Below are positions 26,901 to 33,600 of a stretch of 64,000 nt of DNA, in pieces. The stretch's first letter is position 1, and every line of letters begins with the position of its first letter. A program made the position numbers and the translations under genes. Below the pieces are notes generated by a model. That model was not told where the DNA came from. It did not search any database and saw nothing but the letters and a program-made list of their open reading frames with translations. Source of the DNA: HT1-32 sp040219025 (GTDB lineage: Bacteria > Pseudomonadota > Alphaproteobacteria > Rhodospirillales > HT1-32); NCBI GenBank assembly GCA_040219025.1, contig JAVJTE010000030.1:62001-126000 (forward strand), read 5' to 3'.

Positions 26901-27055
26901 CAACAGTCAAAATCACCCGTCGTCTGACCGCTCTCCAGCTGTCGAAGTCACAGCTTATCAACCTGATCGAACAGGACAGGCAGATAGCCGTGGAGATGAT
27001 GCGTGTGCTGGCATTCCGGCTGGACGACACAACCAAACGCCTGCTCTCACGATAA
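23960..27055 (+). CDS. Degenerate, expanded ABC transporter with C-terminal cyclic-nucleotide-binding domain
   Basis: 1031 residues. The first ~300 form an ABC exporter-type membrane domain (helices about 15-45, 65-90, 145-190, 250-295). The nucleotide-binding region spans ~350-870, about twice normal. Its Walker A is GPGGSGKG (384-391; the Thr/Ser after the Lys is Gly), the signature is LSGAQ (785-789), and Walker B is ILIVNE (805-810; Asp replaced by Asn), with no H-loop His after TIIWFDNE. About 400 residues separate Walker A and the signature instead of ~100-140. Three Q-loop-like segments, NASVRDNLLYG, NASLAENLLFG and NAAASIQDNILFG, show that the insertion contains repeated NBD pieces. 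Residues ~890-1025 are a cNMP-binding domain (FHQGDEGDAAYIVMDGEAEIW, GEIALLADVPRSATV). Likely a regulated, weakly or non-hydrolysing transporter or sensor. Ten bases before the SAM-hydrolase gene. Confidence 0.85.
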   Translation: MKRSLYRYIMAYSKREQIVLVLTALISHPVLYMTFKLPEVIINDAIGAGEGARELPFFGIPLTQLEYLVVLCILFLILVCINGGLKYFNNVYRGAMNERLLRRLRFILFHRILRFPVSHFRKLSQGEVVSMVTAETEPVGGFFGDSIALPVYQGGILITALAYIMYENTMMGFIAISTVPVQMYVIPKMQKVVNNLARERVRTVRQLSNQLGESVGGIYDLHTHDTSEYESTRISATLGEIYYIRLRIYIWKFLIKFLNNFLAQLTPIVFYLVGGYLVMTGSYTIGALLASIGAHKELAAPWKELLGWYQRLADAQIKYDQLREQFDTEGMLAEEMLTSDPDQEVRLTGNIEASNLSLTDDEGVKLIESASFTLEQPSRVVITGPGGSGKGQLAHVLARILPPSGGSIKISGHSLFDLPESVTGRQIGYAGSESFMFNASVRDNLLYGLQRRPMRDADYDDEQAAEFLKQKAEAERSGNRSHDINADWVDLEAAGAKDRDDLNRQLLQVLDIVELSTDVFQMGLQRQVDPSVRTRLTTGVLEARERLREELEGPMLKTMVELFDVDKYNRNASLAENLLFGTPVGNKFAPENLSRNSYLLDVLKQEDLLDDLTQAGLQVARTMVELFSDLPPGHEFFERYSFISADELPDYQSVIRRSERGGIAELKDEDRAMLLSLPFQMTVARHRLGVVDEAMEKRILKARSAFRENLPEELKGAVEFFDREAYNAAASIQDNILFGRLAYGRSEARERIGALIAEVIDELDLRGPVMEVGLDGSVGISGGRLSGAQRQKVILARALVKQPHILIVNEALTSLDGSERRRVLANLRAACTDQTIIWFDNEVDAEGEFDRQFIMKSGRLVDEGEPEVRADAAEGEDREDDDGAAGEGLAEEVQLLRGLPLLSGLDRSTLKLIAFTSERLTFEAGEEMFHQGDEGDAAYIVMDGEAEIWIDTDDGEEMLRPVKPNELIGEIALLADVPRSATVKITRRLTALQLSKSQLINLIEQDRQIAVEMMRVLAFRLDDTTKRLLSR

Positions 27056-27064
27056 GAGCTGCCG

Positions 27065-27796
27065 GTGATCGTTCTCTTCACAGATTTCGGCATTACCGGT
27101 CCTTATACCGGGCAGATGACGGCTGTTCTGGTGCATTCGGCACCGGGGGTTCCGGTGGTCAGCCTGATGGCTGATGCACCTGCCATGAACCCGAAAGCGT
27201 CATCTTATCTTCTGGCGGCACATGACGGCCCGTTTTCGCCCGGGACCGTCTTCCTCTGTGTTGTCGACCCGGGTGTCGGCAGTGTCCGGACCCCGGTCAT
27301 CCTGCTTGCCGACGGATGCTATTATGTCGGACCGAACAACGGGTTGCTTTCGCAGGTTGTCCGCCAGGCGACAAAGCTGACGGCATGGGAAATCACCTCT
27401 GTTCCGCGGAACATCTCGGCGACCTTTCACGGCAGGGACATCTTTGCCCCGGTCGCGGCTGGCCTTGCCTGTGGCAACAGGCCGGACGGCAACCTGATTG
27501 ACCCGGCCGCACTGGACAGGAAGTCATGGCCATCGGATCCTGCTGAAATCGTCTATGTCGACGGGTATGGTAACCTGATGACGGGTCAGCGCGGATCGAC
27601 ATGCCAGCGGACAGATGATCTTGAGTGGAACGGTATTATCTTGAAGGCCGCCCGGACATTCTCTGATGTACAGCCGGGCGAAGCGATCTATTACGAGAAT
27701 TCAAACGGCCTGATGGAGATTGCTGTCAGGGACGGCTCCGCGGCAAGTTGTTTCAGGGCCGGTATCGGCGAGCCCTGTCCAGACTTCAGCCAATGA
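27065..27796 (+). CDS. SAM hydroxide adenosyltransferase (DUF62 family)
   Basis: 243 residues beginning at a GTG ten bases after the ABC gene; the N-terminus MIVLFTDFG is the normal start of the family, supporting the GTG. Further motifs: the second Asp region VVDPGVGS, YVGPNNGLLS, and TFHGRDIFAPVAAGLA, which carries the Arg/His of the catalytic set, then VYVDGYGNLMTG. The family hydrolyses S-adenosylmethionine to adenosine and methionine, and is related to SAM-dependent fluorinase/chlorinase but lacks their halide role. Co-transcription with the cyclic-nucleotide-binding ABC protein is likely; a biological link (nucleoside release or SAM control) is not established. Confidence 0.88.
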   Translation: MIVLFTDFGITGPYTGQMTAVLVHSAPGVPVVSLMADAPAMNPKASSYLLAAHDGPFSPGTVFLCVVDPGVGSVRTPVILLADGCYYVGPNNGLLSQVVRQATKLTAWEITSVPRNISATFHGRDIFAPVAAGLACGNRPDGNLIDPAALDRKSWPSDPAEIVYVDGYGNLMTGQRGSTCQRTDDLEWNGIILKAARTFSDVQPGEAIYYENSNGLMEIAVRDGSAASCFRAGIGEPCPDFSQ

Positions 27797-27976
27797 TAGA
27801 AGCAGCCAATGTATCGTTGTTTCTTGAAACTTTTTGTTTTTCGGCAAAAATACTCGCTAAAGAGGTGAAGTGGCTTGAATTCATGCCGTTTCTCTTTGAT
27901 TATCTTCGCAAGTATGAAAGATAAAATAGAAATGCTCCACAGATACAGGGGCAACTGAAATGGTGGGTAGCAGCGT

Positions 27977-28801
27977 ATGAGCTTCAAGGTGAAGTTCTGG
28001 GGAGTTCGGGGCAGCATTGCATGCCCGTCGGCTAGTCATGTGATCTATGGCGGCAATACAAGTTGCATCCAGATGGTCTGTGGTGGCCGGCATCTGATAT
28101 TCGACGCTGGCACAGGTATCCGAAATCTCGGTATTGAGCTGATCCGTCAGGATGTGAAATTCGCAACCCTGATGCTGACCCACACACACTGGGATCATAT
28201 CAACGGGTTCCCGTTCTTCGGTCCCGCCTTCAATCCAAACTGGAATCTGCCGGTGCTGGCCGGGCATCTGCATGACAAGAACGGGGTGGAAAACGTCATC
28301 CGGATCCAGATGGCAAACCCGATGTTCCCGGTACCGCTTGAAGCAATGCAGGCAAAGCTCTCCTTTGAAGACTTCAAGGCTGGCGAAACCTTCACCCTGT
28401 ATGACGACATCGTTGTCCGGACGGTCAATCTCAACCATCCGAATGATGCGACCGGATACCGGGTTGAATATGGTGGTCATGCCGCCTGCTTCATCACGGA
28501 CACCGAGCATGTGCCCGGCAAGCCGGACGAAAACATCCTTCAGCTGATCGAGGGTGCTGATCTGGTGATCTATGACAGCACCTATACAGAAGAAGAGTTT
28601 CCGGCGAAGGTCGGCTGGGGACATTCAACATGGGAAGAGGGGCTGAAGCTCTGCCAGATGGCCAAGGCAAAGAAGTTTGCCATCTTCCATCACGACCCCG
28701 ATCACAATGACAAGTTCATGGCCGCTCTGGAGCAGGAAGCCCGTGGTCGCTGGGACGGCGTGCTGGTCGCCCGTGATAATATGGAACTGACGCTCGGCTG
28801 A
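27977..28801 (+). CDS. MBL-fold metallo-hydrolase (Lactamase_B_2/PhnP-like)
   Basis: 274 residues with a metallo-beta-lactamase fold: N-terminal FWGVRGSIACP and YGGNTSCIQM, the metal motif LTHTHWDHINGFPFF, the later Asp in YDSTYTEEEF and His in FHHDPDHND. This COG1235 subgroup is often found alone or joined to regulatory domains, with unknown substrates; some relatives act on cyclic nucleotides or phosphodiesters, so a cAMP phosphodiesterase role would fit the neighbourhood but is speculative. 180 bases separate it from the upstream gene, including a weak GTTTC-TT-GAAAC hairpin followed by T residues at 27819-27835, so it may have its own promoter. Convergent with the MotB-like gene. Confidence 0.82.
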   Translation: MSFKVKFWGVRGSIACPSASHVIYGGNTSCIQMVCGGRHLIFDAGTGIRNLGIELIRQDVKFATLMLTHTHWDHINGFPFFGPAFNPNWNLPVLAGHLHDKNGVENVIRIQMANPMFPVPLEAMQAKLSFEDFKAGETFTLYDDIVVRTVNLNHPNDATGYRVEYGGHAACFITDTEHVPGKPDENILQLIEGADLVIYDSTYTEEEFPAKVGWGHSTWEEGLKLCQMAKAKKFAIFHHDPDHNDKFMAALEQEARGRWDGVLVARDNMELTLG

Positions 28802-28822
28802 TACAAACCAGGGTCCGGCTTC

Positions 28823-29497
28823 CTATCGCGGGAAGACCCGGATGGTAATACGCCGGTTTTCTTCCTGATTGATCTTTATCGGATTCCCCTCCGGGTCACG
28901 ATTGGGCACCTTCGGAATGGTGTCTGCAAATCCGGTTGCCCGCATCCGCTCCGATGCAATCCCGATGCCGTTCAGATAGCGCACAACGGCTGAAGCACGG
29001 GCAGCCGACAGTTCCCAGTTCGACGGGAAACGCTCGGTGCTGATCGGGCTGTCATCCGTATGCCCCTGAACATCAAGCCTGAACCTGGTATACCGTTCTT
29101 CGGCCAGCATACCGCCGATATCATCCAGAAACGGGCCGGCATCAGCAGTCAGCTCGGCGGAGCCCGGCTTGAAGAAGGAGCGCCCCGCCAGATCCATATT
29201 GATTGAATCTGAATCAGCAGAAACCGAGACATGTTCGCTGATGCTGTTGTTTTCGGCGACGGCCTTGATTTCTTCACGGAATTCCCGTGTCGGGCTGGTC
29301 TCGTTAGTCTTCGTATTGATCTGCTTTTTGATTCCCTCGTTTATCTGCTCAAAGGCTTCCAGATCGACCTTCGAAATTGATGTCGTCAGAACAAAGAAGG
29401 CCATCAGCAGGGTGATGGCGTCGGCGTAGGTCGTCAGCCAGTCCTGATCGTCTTCATCCTTGTTACCGGGGCTTGTGAAGCGGTTATTGTTCGCCAT
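28823..29497 (-). CDS. MotB/OmpA-like stator protein
   Basis: 224 residues. A single N-terminal helix bearing the proton-accepting Asp of the stator family in TYADAITLLMAFFVL (about 26-40), then a linker and a C-terminal OmpA peptidoglycan-binding domain (FFKPGSAELTADAG, VQGHTDDSPIS, NWELSAARASAVVRYL, NRRITIRV). It is shorter than flagellar MotB (~300) and lies two bases after the MotA-like gene, downstream of the type I secretion genes; no flagellar gene is in the window. PomB/MotB of a flagellar motor is the default guess, but its placement behind the RTX exporter suggests an energised stator or peptidoglycan-anchored channel serving export or adhesion. Confidence 0.82.
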   Translation of the reverse strand: MANNNRFTSPGNKDEDDQDWLTTYADAITLLMAFFVLTTSISKVDLEAFEQINEGIKKQINTKTNETSPTREFREEIKAVAENNSISEHVSVSADSDSINMDLAGRSFFKPGSAELTADAGPFLDDIGGMLAEERYTRFRLDVQGHTDDSPISTERFPSNWELSAARASAVVRYLNGIGIASERMRATGFADTIPKVPNRDPEGNPIKINQEENRRITIRVFPR

Positions 29498-29499
29498 CT

Positions 29500-30306
29500 T
29501 CAGCTCGCCTCAGTCCGGCTGATCTGCTGATCGATCTGGAAATGGATCGACGGATCAAGATAGCTGTTCATGCGGTCCTGGATGTAGCGGGGGCCGCGGC
29601 GGTCGGCCAGCATGCTCAGCCCCTCTGTCACCAGAAAATTACGAAACCGGCCAATCTCCTGACGCTGCTGAATTTTCAGGGCGGCAGGCAGAAAGATCAG
29701 CCGGGAGAAAATCACACCATAGAGCGTCGTGATCAGGGCGATCGCCAGCCCGGGACCGATGGCGGACGGGTCCTGCATGTTATCAAGCATGATAACCAGA
29801 CCAATCAGTGTTCCGATCATGCCAAAGGCCGGGCAGGTGGAGGCCATTGCTTTCAGAATGTTTGCCGGCACCGTATTGCGCTGGAATGTCGTCTCGACGG
29901 TGTTCGTCATGTTCTCCCGGACTTCATCCCCCGAATAGCCGCTGACCACCAGTTCGACACCGAAGGTCAGGAAGGAATCCTCCTGCCGGATCTTGCCCAG
30001 GTCCTGTTCAAGCGCAATCAGGCCGTTGCGCTGAACCACATAACCCCAGCGGATGATACGGCCGATTTCCGAGGTCAGGATATTCCGGGTAATCGCCGGC
30101 GCCCGCAGGATCTGCCAGATGGCACCCAGCGACAACCAGACGTAACGTGCTTCGTATGAAATGAACATGGCCGCCAGAGTGCCGCCGATAACCAGCAGAA
30201 AACTCTGTAAATTCAGGAAGATAAAGATGTTGTCCGTACTCAGCAGAATGGCCACGAAGAAAAGGCCAAAGCCGACGAATACGCCAATGATTGTCCCGAA
30301 TGACAT
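29500..30306 (-). CDS. MotA/PomA-like proton channel protein
   Basis: 268 residues from the preferred ATG at 30306, which starts the conserved MSFGTIIG N-terminus after GAGGGGA; an upstream ATG adds 22 polar residues. Four membrane helices in MotA order: GVFVGFGLFFVAILL, FLLVIGGTLAAMFIS, then after a ~100-residue cytoplasmic loop MASTCPAFGMIGTLIGLVIML and GLAIALITTLYGVIFSRLIFLP, the last two lining the ion path. The cytoplasmic loop is basic/acidic as in stators. Coupled to the MotB-like gene (2 bases). It follows the HlyD gene by 112 bases in the same direction, so readthrough from the exporter operon is possible. Confidence 0.84.
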   Translation of the reverse strand: MSFGTIIGVFVGFGLFFVAILLSTDNIFIFLNLQSFLLVIGGTLAAMFISYEARYVWLSLGAIWQILRAPAITRNILTSEIGRIIRWGYVVQRNGLIALEQDLGKIRQEDSFLTFGVELVVSGYSGDEVRENMTNTVETTFQRNTVPANILKAMASTCPAFGMIGTLIGLVIMLDNMQDPSAIGPGLAIALITTLYGVIFSRLIFLPAALKIQQRQEIGRFRNFLVTEGLSMLADRRGPRYIQDRMNSYLDPSIHFQIDQQISRTEAS

Positions 30307-30417
30307 AAAGCTGTTTTCCCCTCGCGAGAGTTGAACCCCTGCGGTCTCCCCTGACCGTCGCAGTGTAGTCAACCAACTCTAAGGAAAGGGTAAACCCTAA
30401 CCTGACGCTTTCAAAGC

Positions 30418-31707
30418 CTAGCGTTCGCGAAAGGCTTCATGCCGCAGTTTCAGCACTGGCTTGACCAGATAATCCACAACGGATTTCGATCCGGTATGGA
30501 TATCGACCGTCGCCTCCATACCCGGGGTAATCGGGAAGTTGCCGGGCGTATCCCCAAGATAGGTTTTGTCCGTCTTCACGATCACGCGGAAGAACGGCGT
30601 GCCGTCCTCCTCTGTCGAGGAGTCCGGAGCAACCTGAATAACCACACCGTCAAGGCCGCCATAACGGGCGTAATCATAGGTGCTGATCTTTGCCGTCGCT
30701 TTCTGTCCAACCTCAACATAACCGCGGTCTACCGGCCGCAGCTTGGCCTCGATCACGAGGGAGTCACCGGTCGGGACAATCTCCATGATCGGATCGCCGG
30801 GACGGATAACGCCGCCAATCGTGTTGAAGCCGAGATTCTTGACAATACCATCAATGGGGCTGCGGATTTCGGTACGCAGTTCCTGCGAATCTGCCTGCCG
30901 CATGAGTTCGCGATTGCGTTCCAGCGAAGCCTCGACCTTGCCCAGTTCTTCCTCCGCCTCGCGTCCGAACTTCAGGCGGACTTCCTCAAGCCGCTGACGC
31001 GCTTCCGCAAGGGCAGATGTCGCCCGCGGAATGGAGGCGGTCAGGCTGTCACGTTCCCCCTTCAGGGTTTCGTACTCACGGACGATACCGAGATGTTCAA
31101 ATTCCGAGATCAGGTTGTTTCTTCTGAGCCGTCTGGATTGCTCCAGCTGACGCAGCGCAGACTTTGATGATTCTTCCTTGCCGGTCAGCGTCGCCTGAAT
31201 TTCCTCGATTTCCAGTTCCCGCTGTTCGATCTGGCGCTTCAGCACTTCAAGGGTCTGGACCAGTTCTGCCTGGCGGGCGAAAAATGTACGGCGTTCTGCC
31301 GCAACCATGTCGGGCCGCCGTTCCGCCACATCTGGTGGAAAGACCAGATCGGAGCCACTGGCTTCCGAGGTCAGCCGGGCCTTGTTCAGTTCCAGCGCGT
31401 CGATGCGAACCTGGATCTCCTCCTTGTTGGCACCGCCCAGTGCCAGATCAAGCTGTACCAGAGGGTCACCGATCTTCACCACATCGCCTTCGCGAACAAA
31501 GATTTCTTCAACTATGCCGCCTTCGAGATGCTGAATCGTCTTGATCTTGCCCTGCGGCACCACTTCCGCCGTTGCCACTGCGACCTCATCCAGCTGTGCC
31601 CAGGAGGCCCAGATAACGAACGCACCGAGCAGTGCCATGATGCTCCAGGCTATCGGTCGGAAGGTCGGAAGCGGGTGTTCGTGAACAAGGTTATCAAGCG
31701 TTGTCAT
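30418..31707 (-). CDS. HlyD-family type I secretion periplasmic adaptor
   Basis: 429 residues. One N-terminal inner-membrane helix (WSIMALLGAFVIWASWAQL), the lipoyl/barrel entry motif VVPQGKIKTIQHLEGGIVEEIFVREGD (quoted only in part as a family mark: HLEGGIV), a ~190-residue alpha-helical hairpin and the closing half RSPIDGIVKNLGFNTIGG, then the C-terminal beta-barrel. This is the membrane-fusion protein linking the ABC exporter to TolC. It starts 7 bases after the ABC exporter stop. Substrates are most likely the two RTX proteins of this region. Confidence 0.92.
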   Translation of the reverse strand: MTTLDNLVHEHPLPTFRPIAWSIMALLGAFVIWASWAQLDEVAVATAEVVPQGKIKTIQHLEGGIVEEIFVREGDVVKIGDPLVQLDLALGGANKEEIQVRIDALELNKARLTSEASGSDLVFPPDVAERRPDMVAAERRTFFARQAELVQTLEVLKRQIEQRELEIEEIQATLTGKEESSKSALRQLEQSRRLRRNNLISEFEHLGIVREYETLKGERDSLTASIPRATSALAEARQRLEEVRLKFGREAEEELGKVEASLERNRELMRQADSQELRTEIRSPIDGIVKNLGFNTIGGVIRPGDPIMEIVPTGDSLVIEAKLRPVDRGYVEVGQKATAKISTYDYARYGGLDGVVIQVAPDSSTEEDGTPFFRVIVKTDKTYLGDTPGNFPITPGMEATVDIHTGSKSVVDYLVKPVLKLRHEAFRER

Positions 31708-31714
31708 GTCACTG

Positions 31715-33517
31715 TTATTCCGCTGACTGTGCCGCAGGGGCAGGGGGGCTGGCTGTTGATTTGACGGGTTCTGATGCTGCTACTGAATTCGCAGTCGCCT
31801 GTGCCTTCTGTCGTTTTGAGCCGAACAATCTTGGCAATACTTCATGCGACGGGCCGGCCAGCGAGACCTTGCCCTTGTCGAGTGCAATGACATTGTGACA
31901 GGCAGACAACAGGATGGGGCTGTGTGTCACGACCAGAACGGTATGGTCACGGGCAAGGTTTGCCAGCGTCAGCTTGAACTCCTCTTCGGTCTGCCGGTCG
32001 AGGCTGGCACTCGGTTCATCCAGCAACAGGACAGCCGGGTTTCCGACAAGCGCCCGGGCAATCGCCAGACGCTGGCGCTGACCACCGGACAACTGCGTCC
32101 CGGCCTCACCAACCTGCGTGCCGTACCCGTTCGGCAGATCAACAATGAAGTCATGCACCGAAGACAGCTTTGAGGCTTCGAGAATATCCTCATCCGTCGC
32201 CCCCGGTCTGCCATGCGCGATATTCTCGCGGATGGTTCCCTGAAACAGCACACATTCCTGCGGGACATAGCCGATCCACGTCGCCAGTTCGCGGCGGGTG
32301 AACTGGCTGATATCAGCACCATCCAGCAACACGCGGCCTTCTGTCGGCTTGTAGAGCCCCTGAATGAGTTTCAGCAAGGTGGTCTTGCCACAGCCATTGC
32401 GGCCGACAATCGCCGTCACCCCGCCCGGTTTGATCCCAAGACGAATACCGTCAACGACGGGATTCTGTCCCTGGGGGTCATAGCTGAAGACGATGTTCTC
32501 AAGGATCAGCTCGCCGGTCGGTCGCTTGTGCGCGATCGGGGCTTCCTGCAGCTCTTCATCTTCATGGAACAGCTCACCAAGGCGCTGACCGGCCTGTTTG
32601 AACTGGGCAAAGGTCCGCCAGCTGCCGACAAGCTGGTTCAGCGGGCCAAGCAGCCGGCCAGCCAGCATGTTCGTCGCAATCAGCGATCCCATCGTGATCT
32701 CCTGATTGATGATCGCCAGTGCACCGACCGTGGTCAGGCCAACTGTGGTCAGCAATGTCAGGGTCTGGCCCAGATTGACGTAACGGTCATTCTTGCTGCC
32801 GCGTGAAACCGACTGTTCGATGGTTTCTGCCTGGCGCTCTTCCCAGAGCGGGCGCATGGCGTGATCAAGGGCAAGCGCCTTGATCGTGGTTCTGCCGCCA
32901 ATCATTTCGGCGATCATTGCATCACGGCTCAACCCGGCCTTGCGTTCTGCCTGACTGGCATCAGTCAATGCCGCAGCCGATCGCCATGCAAGCAGGCAGA
33001 AAAGCGGCACCGCGACCAGCAGAACCCAGGCAATCGGCCCGGCAATCACCATCACCAGACCCAGAAACATGAACACAAAAGGCAGATCGGCGAGCAGCAC
33101 GGCCGGGGCACCGGACAGGGTGTTCCGCACCATCTCGACATCACGGAACAGCGTCTGCCAGAATGCCGTCGGCCGCGATTCAAGCGACCGCATGGGCAGG
33201 GCCATGATCTTGTTGAACAACAGCCGGCCAACCTGCACATCGACGCGAAGCGCGATGGTCTGCATGATCCGGGCACGGGTCTGTTTCAGCAGGAAGTCGA
33301 ACAACAGAACCAGCGCCATGCCGACCGCGAGCCCCTGAAGCGTGCTGAAACCCTGGTGGAAGACAACGCGATCATAGACCTGCAGAACAAACACGGGCAC
33401 AGCCAGCGCCAGAATGGTCACGAAGAACGAGATCAGCAAAACCTCGCGAAACACACCGCGCACCGGCTTCAGCACCGGCTTCAGCCACGCCAGAGATTTC
33501 TTCGTTTTTTCAGCCAT
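31715..33517 (-). CDS. Type I secretion ABC exporter (permease/ATPase, PrtD/LapB type)
   Basis: 600 residues. Six-helix ABC exporter domain (~25-310) with PVFVLQVYDRVVFHQ typical of RTX exporters, then an intact ATPase: Walker A GRNGCGKTT, Q-loop YVPQE, signature LSGGQRQRLAIARAL, Walker B VLLLDEPSASLD and H-loop THS. The N-terminal C39 or C39-like domain of HlyB/LapB is absent, and an Ala/Pro/Ser-rich tail of ~35 residues ends the protein. Located 83 bases downstream of the FecR-RTX gene and 7 bases before the HlyD gene, so the operon is RTX-ABC-HlyD. Confidence 0.93.
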   Translation of the reverse strand: MAEKTKKSLAWLKPVLKPVRGVFREVLLISFFVTILALAVPVFVLQVYDRVVFHQGFSTLQGLAVGMALVLLFDFLLKQTRARIMQTIALRVDVQVGRLLFNKIMALPMRSLESRPTAFWQTLFRDVEMVRNTLSGAPAVLLADLPFVFMFLGLVMVIAGPIAWVLLVAVPLFCLLAWRSAAALTDASQAERKAGLSRDAMIAEMIGGRTTIKALALDHAMRPLWEERQAETIEQSVSRGSKNDRYVNLGQTLTLLTTVGLTTVGALAIINQEITMGSLIATNMLAGRLLGPLNQLVGSWRTFAQFKQAGQRLGELFHEDEELQEAPIAHKRPTGELILENIVFSYDPQGQNPVVDGIRLGIKPGGVTAIVGRNGCGKTTLLKLIQGLYKPTEGRVLLDGADISQFTRRELATWIGYVPQECVLFQGTIRENIAHGRPGATDEDILEASKLSSVHDFIVDLPNGYGTQVGEAGTQLSGGQRQRLAIARALVGNPAVLLLDEPSASLDRQTEEEFKLTLANLARDHTVLVVTHSPILLSACHNVIALDKGKVSLAGPSHEVLPRLFGSKRQKAQATANSVAASEPVKSTASPPAPAAQSAE

Positions 33518-33600
33518 TTACGCCACGCCTGTGATCCACTATCGGATATTAGCAGGGCAGGAAGGCTACGTCATCCTGCGCGTGCTCCGGGCGTTTGCGG

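Noticed and set aside
27819..27835. Rho-independent terminator after the SAM-hydrolase gene
   Set aside because: The stem GTTTC/GAAAC is only 5 bp with a 2-base loop; too weak to call despite the T-rich tail.
28823..30306. Zorya-type defence (ZorA/ZorB are MotA/MotB-like)
   Set aside because: The MotA-like protein is normal length without the long ZorA tail, no zorC/D/E genes are nearby, and the setting is a secretion operon.
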